From contig NZ_BOQP01000008.1 of the NCBI RefSeq assembly GCF_018332715.1, positions 496,001 to 560,000 on the forward strand: DNA of 64,000 bases, read 5' to 3'. This stretch comes from Winogradskya consettensis. Its GTDB lineage: Bacteria > Actinomycetota > Actinomycetes > Mycobacteriales > Micromonosporaceae. Each line of letters opens with the position of its first letter. Position 1 is the stretch's first letter. Positions 23,405 to 31,634 of this stretch are shown piece by piece. Position numbers and translations under genes: made by a program. The notes under the pieces were generated by a model. It ran no database searches and had not been told where the DNA came from. It worked only from the letters and a program-made list of their open reading frames with translations.

Positions 23405-24856
23405 TCAGGCGGGCCCGGCCCGGCCCGCCGCCTCGGCCGCCTCCGCGCGGGTCGCCGTGATGAACACGATCGCGACGACGGCGCTCGCGACCAGGATTCC
23501 GGCGCCCACCCAGAACGTGACCGCGTAACCGTGGATGGTCGCGAGCTGGACGGCTCCGGCGCCGTGGTCCGCCACGTAACCGGTGACGGCGTTCGCGAAG
23601 ATGGTGTTGAGCAGGGCGGTGCCGATCGAGCCGCCGATCTGCTGCGTCGTGTTGACCATGGCGCTGGCCACCCCGGCGTCGGCGGCCCCGATGCCGACGA
23701 GCGCCGTGCTCTGCACCGGGCCGAAGGTCAGGCCGAGCCCCAGGCTGATGAGCACCACCGGGGGCAGGACATGTGTCCAGTAGCTCGTGTCGACGCCGAT
23801 CCGGGTCAGCAACGCGAGACCCGCCGCCGCGACGAGCAGTCCCGACGCGATGAGCACGCCCGGGCGTACGAGGGTGGCGAGCTTCGCACCCACGCCGACC
23901 CCGGCGCCGATGCCGAGGGTGAACGGCAGGAACGCCAGCCCCGACCGCAGCGCCGAATAGCCCAGGATCAGTTGCAGGTAGAACGTCAGGAACAGGAAGA
24001 ACGCCAGCAGCGCGGTGCCGAGCATGAGGCCGACGAGGTACGAGCCACCGCGGTTGCGCTCCTGCACGACGCGCAGCGGCAGCAGCGGGTTCGCGGAGCG
24101 GTGCTCGACGATCCAGAACGCCACGAGCAGGACGACGCCGGCGGCGATGAGGCCGATCGTCAGGCCCGCGGACCAGCCCTGCGAGCTCGCGTTGGACAGG
24201 CCGTAGACGAGGGCGACCAGGGCGGCGGTGACGGTCACGGCGCCGGTGACGTCGTAGCGCGTACGCCCGGCGGCCTTGCTCTCGGTGAGCACGACCGCGG
24301 CGACGATCGCGGTGACCAGGGCGATCGGTGTGCCGACGCCGAGACACCAGCGCCACGACACGTACTCCGTGAGCAGGCCGCCCAGCAGCAGGCCCAGCGC
24401 GCCCCCACCGGCGGCGATCCCGCCGAAGATCGCGAACGCCCGCGCCCGTTCGCGTTCACCGGTGAACGTCACCGCGAGAAGTGACAGGGCGGCGGGTGCC
24501 ATGAGGGCCGCGAACGCACCCTGCAGACCCCGGGCGGCGAACAGCATTCCCTGGTTGACGGCGAAGCCACCCAGCGCGGAGGCGAGCGCGAACCCGATCA
24601 GCCCGATCAGGAACGACCGCTTGCGCCCCGCGTAGTCCGAGATCCTCCCGCCCAGCAGGAGGAGACCACCGAAGGCCAGGGTGTACGCCGTCACGACCCA
24701 CTGCCGCCCCGAGTCGGAGATGCCGAGGTCGACCTGCGCGGTCGGCAGCGCGATGCTCACGATCGTCGCGTCCAGCACGAGCAGCAACTGGGCGATCGCG
24801 ATCGTCGCGAGGATCAGCCCCTTCGCGGTCTTTCTTTCTTCCAGAACGTGCGTCAC
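23405..24856 (-). CDS. DHA2-family MFS drug exporter (14 TM)
   Basis: This 483-aa transporter has 14 predicted membrane helices and DHA2 motifs: LDATIVSIALPTAQVDL (motif D1), GGRISDYAGRKRSFLIG (motif A), ARGLQGAFAALMAPAALSLL (motif B), and GGALGLLLGGLLTEYVSWRW (motif C). Such EmrB/QacA-type pumps export drugs with proton antiport. GTG 24856 is chosen: GGAG precedes it, and the long MarR palindrome 20 nt upstream would otherwise be coding. Regulation by the tail-to-tail marR gene is likely. Confidence 0.92.
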   Translation of the reverse strand: MTHVLEERKTAKGLILATIAIAQLLLVLDATIVSIALPTAQVDLGISDSGRQWVVTAYTLAFGGLLLLGGRISDYAGRKRSFLIGLIGFALASALGGFAVNQGMLFAARGLQGAFAALMAPAALSLLAVTFTGERERARAFAIFGGIAAGGGALGLLLGGLLTEYVSWRWCLGVGTPIALVTAIVAAVVLTESKAAGRTRYDVTGAVTVTAALVALVYGLSNASSQGWSAGLTIGLIAAGVVLLVAFWIVEHRSANPLLPLRVVQERNRGGSYLVGLMLGTALLAFFLFLTFYLQLILGYSALRSGLAFLPFTLGIGAGVGVGAKLATLVRPGVLIASGLLVAAAGLALLTRIGVDTSYWTHVLPPVVLISLGLGLTFGPVQSTALVGIGAADAGVASAMVNTTQQIGGSIGTALLNTIFANAVTGYVADHGAGAVQLATIHGYAVTFWVGAGILVASAVVAIVFITATRAEAAEAAGRAGPA

Positions 24857-24875
24857 CGGTACTCCAGGATCAAAG

Positions 24876-24896
24876 GTCGCTTGATTATCAAGCGAC
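24876..24896. promoter_or_regulatory. MarR-type operator before the MFS exporter
   Basis: A perfect 10+1+10 palindrome (half-site GTCGCTTGAT) has the core TTGATTATCAA, the typical MarR-family operator core. It ends 20 nt upstream of the exporter start. Confidence 0.8.
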
Positions 24897-24932
24897 TCTA
24901 ACATTAAGCAAAACGGCATCGGGCACGGCGAA

Positions 24933-24960
24933 AAGAGGGCCGCGTCGTCGCGACCCTCTT
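24933..24960 (-). terminator. Rho-independent terminator after the SsuD-type gene
   Basis: On the minus strand AAGAGGG-T-CGCG pairs with CGCG-G-CCCTCTT around a 4-nt loop, with one G-U pair, and is followed by TTTT. It lies about 85 nt after the stop at 25045. Confidence 0.75.
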
Positions 24961-25044
24961 CGGGAGAACCCTCCGGGAGCTACCCGGCCAGGGCGGGATG
25001 CCAGTCGTCGTCGATCGCGACCACGACCACGACCACACCCAGGG

Positions 25045-26187
25045 TCACCGCGCCACACCCGCGAACGGGATGCTGGCCGCCTCGTGCCGGGTGTCGCCCG
25101 CCGGGTGGCTCCAGAGACCGCGGCGGCGCAGCTCGGGCAGCACACCCTCGCCGAACCAGTACGCCTCCTCGAGGTGCGGGTAGCCGGACAGGATGAACTC
25201 GGTGATGCCCAGGTCGGCGTACTCGGCGATCCGGTCGGCGATCTCCGGATGGCTGCCCACCAGGGCCGTGCCGGCGCCACCGCGGACCAGGCCGACACCC
25301 GCCCACAGGTTCGGCGAGACGACCAGGCCGTCGCGGCTGCCGCCGTGCAGGTCGAGCATGCGGCGCTGACCCTCCGACTCGCTGCGGCGCAGGCCCTCCT
25401 GCACCACGGCGATGTCGGCCGGGGAGACGTGCTGGAGCAGCCGGTCCGCCTCCGCCCAGGCCGCCTCGGACGTGTCGCGGGCGATCACGTGCAACCGGAT
25501 GCCGAAGCGCAGGTCCGGGTTGAGGCCCCGGATCCAGTCGAGCTTCTCCTTGACCTGCGCCGGCGGCTCACCCCAGGTGAGGTAGACGTCGCTGTGCTCG
25601 GCCGCAACCGGGCCGGCCGCCTTCGACGAGCCGCCGAAGTAGATCTCGGGGACCGGGTCGGGCAGCCGGGCCAGCTTCGCGCCCTCGACGTGCAGGTGCT
25701 TGCCGTGGTGGTCGACGGTCTCGCCACGCCACAGGGCCCTGATGATGCCCAGGAACTCCGCGCTGCGCTCGTAGCGGGCGTCCTTGTCGAGGAAGTCACC
25801 GTACGAGCGCTGCTCCGACGACTCGCCCCCGGTCACGACGTTGAGCAGCAACCGGTTGCCCGACAGCCGCTGGAACGTCGACGCCATCTGCGCCGCCAGG
25901 GTCGGCGAGATCAGCCCGGGCCGGAACGCGACCAGGAATTTCAGCCGCTCGGTCGTCTCGGCGAGCATCGCGGTCGTCAGCCAGGCATCCTCGCACCAGG
26001 CCCCGGTGGGGGTCAGGGCACCGACGAAACCGAGCTGCTCGGCGCTGCGGGCGATCTGCCCGAGGTAGCCGATGGTCAGCGGCCGCAGGCCCCCGGCCGA
26101 GCCGACCGGGGTGCCGTGCCCGCCACCGACGATGTCCCGGCTGTCGCCGTTCGTCGGCAGGAACCAGTGGAAGTCCAGGGAGGTCAT
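25045..26187 (-). CDS. SsuD-type FMNH2-dependent alkanesulfonate monooxygenase
   Basis: This 380-aa bacterial-luciferase-like enzyme matches SsuD closely: FHWFLPTNGDSRDIVG at the N-terminus, GALTPTGAWCEDAWLT, KFLVAFRPGLISPTLAAQMASTFQ, LLLNVVTGGESSEQRSYGDFLDKDARYERSAEF, and PHLEEAYWFGEGVLP. It releases sulfite from alkanesulfonates under sulfur limitation with a separate flavin reductase. No ssuABC or ssuE genes are adjacent. ATG 26187. A CTATC-N5-GATAG repeat lies 23 nt upstream and a terminator follows, so it is monocistronic. Confidence 0.9.
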   Translation of the reverse strand: MTSLDFHWFLPTNGDSRDIVGGGHGTPVGSAGGLRPLTIGYLGQIARSAEQLGFVGALTPTGAWCEDAWLTTAMLAETTERLKFLVAFRPGLISPTLAAQMASTFQRLSGNRLLLNVVTGGESSEQRSYGDFLDKDARYERSAEFLGIIRALWRGETVDHHGKHLHVEGAKLARLPDPVPEIYFGGSSKAAGPVAAEHSDVYLTWGEPPAQVKEKLDWIRGLNPDLRFGIRLHVIARDTSEAAWAEADRLLQHVSPADIAVVQEGLRRSESEGQRRMLDLHGGSRDGLVVSPNLWAGVGLVRGGAGTALVGSHPEIADRIAEYADLGITEFILSGYPHLEEAYWFGEGVLPELRRRGLWSHPAGDTRHEAASIPFAGVAR

Positions 26188-26209
26188 GACCCCAGGCTAC
26201 CCACATATC

Positions 26210-26224
26210 CTATCGACTAGATAG
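26210..26224. promoter_or_regulatory. Inverted repeat upstream of SsuD-type gene
   Basis: CTATC-GACTA-GATAG sits in an AT-rich promoter patch 23 nt before the start codon. CCTAT elements also occur in the promoter of the monooxygenase operon at 40025–40050, so one sulfur-related regulator might use both. The match is short. Confidence 0.35.
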
Positions 26225-26253
26225 ACAGCACTGGCCTGGATCGGCGCAGGGGT

Positions 26254-26400
26254 CTACTCCGGGATCGCCAGGCAGGTCGCGCAGAACGGGCCAGGCAACG
26301 CCTCGGCCGACGATGATGCCTGCGCGCCCGCGAGCGCGGTGGCACCGAGACCCAGGGCCAGCGCGAGGGCGATGAGGAAGGTCTTCGTGCGTACGGTCAT
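26254..26400 (-). CDS. 48-aa secreted Cys-x-x-Cys peptide coupled to a LuxR-type regulator
   Basis: This short gene encodes a signal peptide (MTVRTKTFLIALALALGLGA, cleavage probably after the Ala-rich AGAQA) and a mature tail of about 20 residues ending LPGPFCATCLAIPE with a CxxC pair. ATG 26400 overlaps the stop of the regulator gene (ATGA), so the two are translated together. I know no named family. The layout, regulator followed by a small exported peptide, resembles peptide-signalling systems; a disulfide or lanthipeptide-like modification is possible but no modifying enzyme is adjacent. Confidence 0.7.
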   Translation of the reverse strand: MTVRTKTFLIALALALGLGATALAGAQASSSAEALPGPFCATCLAIPE

Positions 26401-27395
26401 GATGGTTCCCCGTTTTCCGGTAGTGCGGGATGGATCGTTCCGGTCGAGCCCAGGAGCAGGCCGAGCTGGAAACGGTTGTCGACGCCGGCGCGGTCCATCA
26501 GCGCGCGCATCGTGTAGGAGACCGAGCGCGGGCTGATCGCGAGCTCGGCGGCCGCGGTGACGTCGGTGTGCCCGGCGGCCAGCAGGATCACCAGGGAGTG
26601 TTCCCTGCGGGACAGCTCGATCGGGGCGACACCCTGTTCGTACGGGTCCCGGCCGCCGGACCAGAGCCGGAAGAACAGCGCGCAGCACCGCTCGACCCCT
26701 GCCGGATCGGTGATCTCCACGTACCCCTGTTCCAGATCGAGCGGGTCGGCCGGGAAGAACGCCACCCGCCGGTCGAAGACCATCAGCTTGAGCGGCACGT
26801 CACCGGTCTGGCGGTAGTGCCCGGGCGGGATCGACGCGACGCTGCGCGCCGGGACCCCCAGATCACCGTCGCGGGGTGGCCGCTCGACGACGAGCACGCG
26901 GATCCCCCGGTCCAGCAGCGCCCGGTCCAGCGGACGGGCCGCGGAGAGCGACTCGGCGGTGAACTGCTCCTCGGTGTTGACGGCGAGGTGCTCGTACCTC
27001 TCGGCCTCGACGAGCTGGGCGGCCCGCCGCCTGGCGTCCTCACGCCGGGGCCACAGCCGCACCGCCGTCGCCGCGAGCGGGCCGAGCCCTTCCACCGCTG
27101 CGACATGCCCCCGCCATCGGTTCCTCGGATCGTCGGCCAGCCGCCGCTGCCGGCGCGAGCGCAGCCGCTCGACGACCCCCGCGGCGTCGGCCGCGGACAG
27201 GACACCCGCCTCGGGCACCGCCGCACCGATCGCCACCAGCTCGTCGACCGCGGCGCCGATCCGCCGCCGGCTCATCCCGAGGTCCCGGGCCAGCCCGGCG
27301 GCGTCGCGGGGAACGGGCTGCAGCAGCGTGCGGTAGACGAGGTCGGCGTCGGCACTCACGCCCCACCGGGTCAGCACCGGCACGACCGTCCCCAT
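26397..27395 (-). CDS. LuxR-type regulator with TrmB-like N-terminus
   Basis: This 332-aa protein has an N-terminal TrmB/winged-helix segment (YRTLLQPVPRDAAGLARDLGMSRRRIGAAVDELVAIGAA). The middle looks like a sensor domain with a phospholipase-D-like part (IRVLVVERPP). The C-terminal LuxR helix-turn-helix (about 275–325) reads LSRREHSLVILLAAGHTDVTAAAELAISPRSVSYTMRALMDRAGVDNRFQLG. This type is common in actinomycetes and rarely studied. ATG 27395 follows GGGAGG; upstream in-frame residues look non-coding. Coupled by ATGA overlap to the secreted peptide gene, which may be its target or ligand. Confidence 0.85.
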   Translation of the reverse strand: MGTVVPVLTRWGVSADADLVYRTLLQPVPRDAAGLARDLGMSRRRIGAAVDELVAIGAAVPEAGVLSAADAAGVVERLRSRRQRRLADDPRNRWRGHVAAVEGLGPLAATAVRLWPRREDARRRAAQLVEAERYEHLAVNTEEQFTAESLSAARPLDRALLDRGIRVLVVERPPRDGDLGVPARSVASIPPGHYRQTGDVPLKLMVFDRRVAFFPADPLDLEQGYVEITDPAGVERCCALFFRLWSGGRDPYEQGVAPIELSRREHSLVILLAAGHTDVTAAAELAISPRSVSYTMRALMDRAGVDNRFQLGLLLGSTGTIHPALPENGEPS

Positions 27396-27491
27396 CCGCG
27401 ATCCTCCCCGCCCCGTGCGACCACGACAGCAGACCACTGTGGAGACCTCAGGGGAAGGGCCAATCGGTTGATCTTGCAGTATTCAGCACGA

Positions 27492-28340
27492 TCAGAGCGG
27501 GCGACGGGCCAGCCATAGACTGCGATCGGTACGCACGGTGAGGTCCCCACGGTTCGGCAGGTCCCCGATCAGCGTGTCGAGCTCCGCCAGGTCAGCGGCA
27601 CCGAGGTCCGGCGCGAACTTCTCCCGCAGGCGCAGCAGCGACACCTCTGCGTAACGGGCTGTGGCCGGGGGCAACGGGGCGGTCAGCGCGATCGGGAAAT
27701 GCCGCTCGATCTCGACCGTGAAGCCGGCCTTCGCCAGCCGGGCACCCCAGTCGTCGCCCATGTGCGGCACGTGCTCCTCGTGCTGGGCCTTGAGCAGGGT
27801 GTGCAACCGGGCCTCGACGTTGTCGTCACCGGCCACGAAGCGCGGGAAGCCGGTCAGCTCGACGACGGCGAACACGCCGCCCGGGCGCAGCGCGGTCAGG
27901 ATCTCGGCCACCACGCGGTCGGGGTCGGCCATGTGGTGCATCGACGCCGACGCCCACGCCAGGTCGACGGGCTCCAGGGCGGGCAGGCCCTCGTCCAGGT
28001 CGGCCTGCTGGGTGCGGATGTTCAGGCCGTGGGCGCGGTGGGCGAGGTGGGCCAGGAGCTGCTCGGAGAGGTCCAGCGCGAGGACCTCCGCCTGTGGGAA
28101 ACGGCGGGCCAGGGCGAGCGAGCCGGTGCCCGTCCCGCTGCCGACGTCGACGATGCGGCGGGCGTCGGGGACGGCGTCATGGACCCTGCCCAGCAGGTCG
28201 GCGTGGTACTCGTGGAGGACTTCGGCGTCGAGATCGAGCATCTCGGCGAACGGGTCCGTCTCGTGCTGGTGCTTGTGGTCGTGGTCGTGGTCGTGGTCGT
28301 GGTTCTGGTGGTTCTGGTCGTGCTTGTGATCGTGGGCCAT
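27492..28340 (-). CDS. SAM-dependent methyltransferase with His-rich N-terminus
   Basis: This 282-aa class I methyltransferase has the SAM-binding motif VDVGSGTGTGSLALARRFPQAEVLALDLSE and the post-motif WASASMHHMADP, RPGGVFAVVELTG. The first about 27 residues are almost only His, Asp, Lys, Asn and Gln (HDHKHDQNHQNHDHDHDHDH), a likely Ni, Zn or Co binding segment. ATG 28340 begins this segment. The substrate is unknown. It faces an XRE–cupin regulator gene across 48 bp, so the pair is probably co-regulated. Confidence 0.87.
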   Translation of the reverse strand: MAHDHKHDQNHQNHDHDHDHDHKHQHETDPFAEMLDLDAEVLHEYHADLLGRVHDAVPDARRIVDVGSGTGTGSLALARRFPQAEVLALDLSEQLLAHLAHRAHGLNIRTQQADLDEGLPALEPVDLAWASASMHHMADPDRVVAEILTALRPGGVFAVVELTGFPRFVAGDDNVEARLHTLLKAQHEEHVPHMGDDWGARLAKAGFTVEIERHFPIALTAPLPPATARYAEVSLLRLREKFAPDLGAADLAELDTLIGDLPNRGDLTVRTDRSLWLARRPL

Positions 28341-28388
28341 GACATGAACGGTAGCGGGGCTTTGCGCGTACGACATAGTATCTTGCGT

Positions 28389-28979
28389 ATGAAGCAAGAC
28401 GGAGATCTCGACGGCTTGGTCCGGATGCGGATCCGCGGGTTACGGGTCGCTCGGGGCTGGTCCCTCGACGAGCTGGCCGCACGCTGCTACCTGAGCCCCT
28501 CCACGCTCAGCCGCATCGAGACCGGGCACCGCCGCATCGCCCTCGACCAGCTCACCCCGATCGCCCGCGCCCTCGGCACCACCCTCGACCAGCTCGTCGA
28601 GCCCGCCGACGACGCCGACGTGGTGATCCGCCCGCACCGCGACGACGGCCGCGGCGTGACGACCTGGCTGCTGTCCCGCGAGCACGGCCCCGGCGGCGTC
28701 ACCGTCGCCAAGATGCGCATCACCCGCCCGGCGCCCTCCCGCGAGTCCATCACCCAGCGGGTCCACCCCGGCCGGGACTGGTTCATGGTCCTCTCCGGCA
28801 CCGTCGAGCTCCTGCTCGGCGATCGCACGATCATCGTGCGCACGGGCGAGGCCGCGGAATTCTCGACGATGGTCCCGCACGTGTTCGGCGCCTATGACGG
28901 CCCCGCCGAGATCCTCACCATCCTCGACCAGGAAGGCCAGCGCACCCACCTCACCCGCGGCGTCGACCCGCCCTCCTGA
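28389..28979 (+). CDS. XRE–cupin transcriptional regulator
   Basis: This 196-aa protein joins an N-terminal HTH_3 domain (residues about 12–65: IRGLRVARGWSLDELAARCYLSPSTLSRIETGHRRIALDQL) to a C-terminal cupin barrel (about 110–185: RVHPGRDWFMVLSGTVELLLGDRTIIVRTGEAAEFSTMVPHVFGAYDGPAEIL). The cupin probably binds a small ligand or metal. ATG 28389 lies 7 nt after a TAGTAT −10-like element, so the transcript may be leaderless. Divergent from the His-rich methyltransferase, and followed by a clear terminator hairpin. Confidence 0.9.
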   Translation: MKQDGDLDGLVRMRIRGLRVARGWSLDELAARCYLSPSTLSRIETGHRRIALDQLTPIARALGTTLDQLVEPADDADVVIRPHRDDGRGVTTWLLSREHGPGGVTVAKMRITRPAPSRESITQRVHPGRDWFMVLSGTVELLLGDRTIIVRTGEAAEFSTMVPHVFGAYDGPAEILTILDQEGQRTHLTRGVDPPS

Positions 28980-28989
28980 CACGTACGCA

Positions 28990-29017
28990 GGAGCGGCGCC
29001 CCGTTCGACGCCGCTCC
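28990..29017 (+). terminator. Hairpin terminator after XRE–cupin gene
   Basis: A perfect 9-bp stem GGAGCGGCG/CGCCGCTCC with a 10-nt loop begins 11 nt after the stop. No clear T-tract follows. Confidence 0.6.
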
Positions 29018-29028
29018 CGCCCGCGTGG

Positions 29029-29420
29029 TCAGCCCGCCAGCACGCCGAGGTGATCCACCTGTGCGAGCGCAGGTCGACCGGGCCGATGTTGCCCTGCCAC
29101 CCCGCCCCATGCAGCCTCTGTCGCCGATGTAGAACGCGAACGCGGTGTACGAGGACGTCCCCCGGTTGTAGATCGACCGCGCCGGCGTTGACGGCGCCAG
29201 CTGCACACGTCCACCCCCGACGCCCAGCCCGCGTCGGCGTTGATCCCCTTGCACATGCTGCCGCTACCGTTGGTCCCGGTGCAGAAACACGCGTAGCCCG
29301 AGGTGCAGTTGGCGTAACCGGCCCGGGCCTGCGGCGCCGCGCCCGCCGGTGAGGCGATCGCCACCAACAGCGCGAGCACTCCCGGCACCCAGTGCCTCCC
29401 GCTCCACGAAGACCTCCTCA
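29029..29420 (-). pseudogene. Secreted Cys-rich protein gene, frameshifted at least twice
   Basis: ATG 29420 opens a signal peptide (WVPGVLALLVAIASPAGAAPQARA) and a Cys-rich mature start (YANCTSGYACFCTGTNGSGSMCKGINADAGW). After about residue 74 the sense moves to another phase (SIYNRGTSSYTAFAFYIGDRGCMGRG), then to a third (GWQGNIGPVDLRSHRWITSACW). Together these resemble the small secreted peptidase-inhibitor I36-like proteins of actinomycetes. At least two indels have broken it. There is no intact copy in the window. Confidence 0.65.
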
Positions 29421-29553
29421 TGGAGGACAGCGGCCTGCGCATCCAGCCCTGCACCCCCACCTGGAGCCGGCAATGGCTCCTGGTCCGCCGCCCCTGACCC
29501 CGCCGCCGCACCCGGCAACACCACAAACCTCAGCGCCTGCATGCGCCCGGCCT

Positions 29554-30500
29554 CGACACAACATCGAGCCCCGCCACCGCGCAGCAACCACGAGGCCGTC
29601 TGACTCAATGTTGCGCCGATCCCCCCGGCAAGAAAACTTTCTGCGGCGCCGGGCGTCAAGTCCGAACAATCACGTCGCAGCGCAGAACATACCCATTCCC
29701 CGCCAGACTTGAATGGCCCGCACTTGACACCTCACGCCGCACAAAATTGCGGAACCTCGCCCCGCGACGCAACATCGATCCCCGCCGCCTTACAGCGACC
29801 ACCCCGCGTAGGCGACAACGTGAGCAGCCGCACCACCAATTGATCTAATATTGCGCCGACCCCTACAGTAAGACAACTTTATGCGGCATCAGCCGTCAAG
29901 TCTCGTCAATAATGCCAGAGCGCATGACATATACATTCCCGGCCGGACGCGATTAGCCCGCGCTTGACAGATAATCCCGCAAAAAATGCGTCATCCCCGC
30001 CATCCACGCAACATCAAGCCCCATAGTCACGCAGTGACCACCACGCGTAAACAGCGAGCCCAGCCACCACAAGGCCGTGCGGCTCAATGTTGCGCTGATC
30101 CCCACGGGGACAATTTTGTGCGGCGTGAGGTGTCAAGTCCGAACAATCATGCCGCAACGCGCAACATACACATTCCCCGCCAGACCTGAATGGCCCGCAC
30201 TTGACACCTCACGCCGCACGGAATTGCGGAACCTCGCCCCGCGACGCAACATCAAGCCACGCAGTCTCGCGGCGACCAATATACGTAGGCAGCAACCTCG
30301 GCGGCCGCGACGCCGGATGGCCTAATGTTGCGCCGACTTCTGCGATAGGACAACTCTCTGCGGCGCCGGGTGTCAAATCCGGCCAATGATGTCTCAGCGC
30401 GGAGAATATAGATTCCTGGCCAGACGTGATTGGCCCGTGTTTGACAGCTCGCGCCGCAGGAAGTTGCGGCATTCAGGGCCGCGACGCAACATCGAGCCCG
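29554..30500. repeat. Array of four ~239-bp modules with long inverted repeats
   Basis: A boundary element CAACATC recurs at 29559, 29770, 30009, 30247 and 30487, and its partner AATRTTGC at 29607, 29847, 30086 and 30324. The period is 238–240 bp, except that the first link is about 29 bp short. Each module holds a long inverted repeat; in the third, 21-nt arms at 30118–30138 and 30199–30219 are exactly complementary around a 60-nt loop, and pairing extends beyond with mismatches. Copies are diverged but clearly related and less GC-rich than the neighbours. I see no ORF within. It could be a decayed MITE array or a structured RNA or DNA element. Confidence 0.8.
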
Positions 30501-30515
30501 GGGGTGGAAATGGGG

Positions 30516-31634
30516 TTAGCCGTGCCATTCCTTGGCGAGGAGTTCGAAGGAGCGGACGCGGTCGGTGTGGTCGTAGGTCATGGTGGTGACGAGCAGTTCG
30601 TCGGCCCCCGTGACGCGTTGCAGGGTCCGGAGCTGGGTGGCTACGGTCTGCGGCGAGCCGACGAACTGCGTCGCCAGCCGGTCCGCCACGAGGTCGCGTT
30701 GCTGGGGCGTCCAGGCGTGGGCGGCGGACTGGTGCGGGGAGGGGAAGGGGATTGCGCCGGCGCCGGTGCGGATGCTGTGGACCCAGAGGCCGAAGGGTTC
30801 GGCGATTTCGCGGGCGGTGGCGTCGTCCGGGGCGACCACCACGTCGGCTGACACCATGATGTGTGGCTGGGCGAGAGTGGCTGAAGGGCGGAAGGCCGCG
30901 CGGTAGGCCTCGACAGCCTCGAGGACCTTTGCCGGGGCTACGTGGTAGTTGGCGGCGAAGGGGAGGCCGCGGGCGCCGGCGACCTGGGCGCTTTCGCCGC
31001 CGCTGCTGCCCAGGAGCCAGATCTGGAGGTCGGCGCCCTCGCCGGGGACGGCGCGGGCCTCGTTGCCGTCGTCGTCGGTGACCGGGCCGGTGAGCAGGGC
31101 CTCGATCTGGTCGAGGACCTCGGTGAAGTCGGGGGGCTGGGAGCCGGGCAGGTGCAGCAGTTTGCCGAACAGCGCGGAGCGGGCCGAGGCGAGGATCGGG
31201 GCGAAGGAGAACGGTTTCGGGATGAGGAGGCCGTCGACCACTCGCTCCTCGGCGGGCGGGGGTGGGGTGGCGAGTTCCTTGACCGCTTCCTTTGCGCGCT
31301 GGCCGGAGCGGCCCAGGCCCAGGTCGAAGCGGCCCGGGTAGAGGGCGTCGAGGAGGCCGAACTGTTCGACTATCGACAGCGGGGTCTGGTGGCCGGTCTG
31401 GACCGCGCCGGAGCCGAGGCGGATGCGGGAGGTCACCGCGGCGATCTGGCCCAGCAGCAGCGCGGGCTGGGAGCTGGCCACGCCGGGGGTGAAGTGGTGT
31501 TCGGCGACCCAGTAGCGGGCGTAACCGGCCTGCTCGGCGTGGCGGGCGAGGTCCAGGGTGCGGTGCAGGGCGTCGCCCGCGGTGCCGCCGGCGATGATCG
31601 GGGCCAGGTCGAGGATGGACAGCGGGACGCTCAT
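30516..31634 (-). CDS. LLM class flavin-dependent monooxygenase 4
   Basis: This 372-aa single-component luciferase-like protein (MsnO8-like group) contains LDLAPIIAGG, YWVAEHHFTPGVASSQPALLLGQIAAVTSRIRLGSGAVQ, FDLGLGRSG and LQIWLLGSSGGESAQVAGARGLPFAANYH. It should bind reduced FMN and oxygenate an unknown substrate. Last gene of the eight-gene operon; its ATG overlaps the stop of the previous gene (ATGA). The repeat array begins 16 nt after its stop, and no ordinary terminator is seen. Confidence 0.88.
   Translation of the reverse strand: MSVPLSILDLAPIIAGGTAGDALHRTLDLARHAEQAGYARYWVAEHHFTPGVASSQPALLLGQIAAVTSRIRLGSGAVQTGHQTPLSIVEQFGLLDALYPGRFDLGLGRSGQRAKEAVKELATPPPPAEERVVDGLLIPKPFSFAPILASARSALFGKLLHLPGSQPPDFTEVLDQIEALLTGPVTDDDGNEARAVPGEGADLQIWLLGSSGGESAQVAGARGLPFAANYHVAPAKVLEAVEAYRAAFRPSATLAQPHIMVSADVVVAPDDATAREIAEPFGLWVHSIRTGAGAIPFPSPHQSAAHAWTPQQRDLVADRLATQFVGSPQTVATQLRTLQRVTGADELLVTTMTYDHTDRVRSFELLAKEWHG

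Noticed and set aside
23046..24356. A long minus-strand frame inside the MFS exporter and marR region
   Set aside because: It is out of phase with the exporter, Arg/His-rich, and antisense to marR at its end.
28255..28335. A CRISPR-like or satellite repeat of GTGGTC units
   Set aside because: It encodes the His/Asp tail of the methyltransferase; the periodicity is due to repeated His-Asp codons.
29554..30500. A CRISPR array reading of the 239-bp repeats
   Set aside because: The unit is far too long, the copies diverge along their whole length, there is no repeat–spacer pattern, and no cas gene is present.
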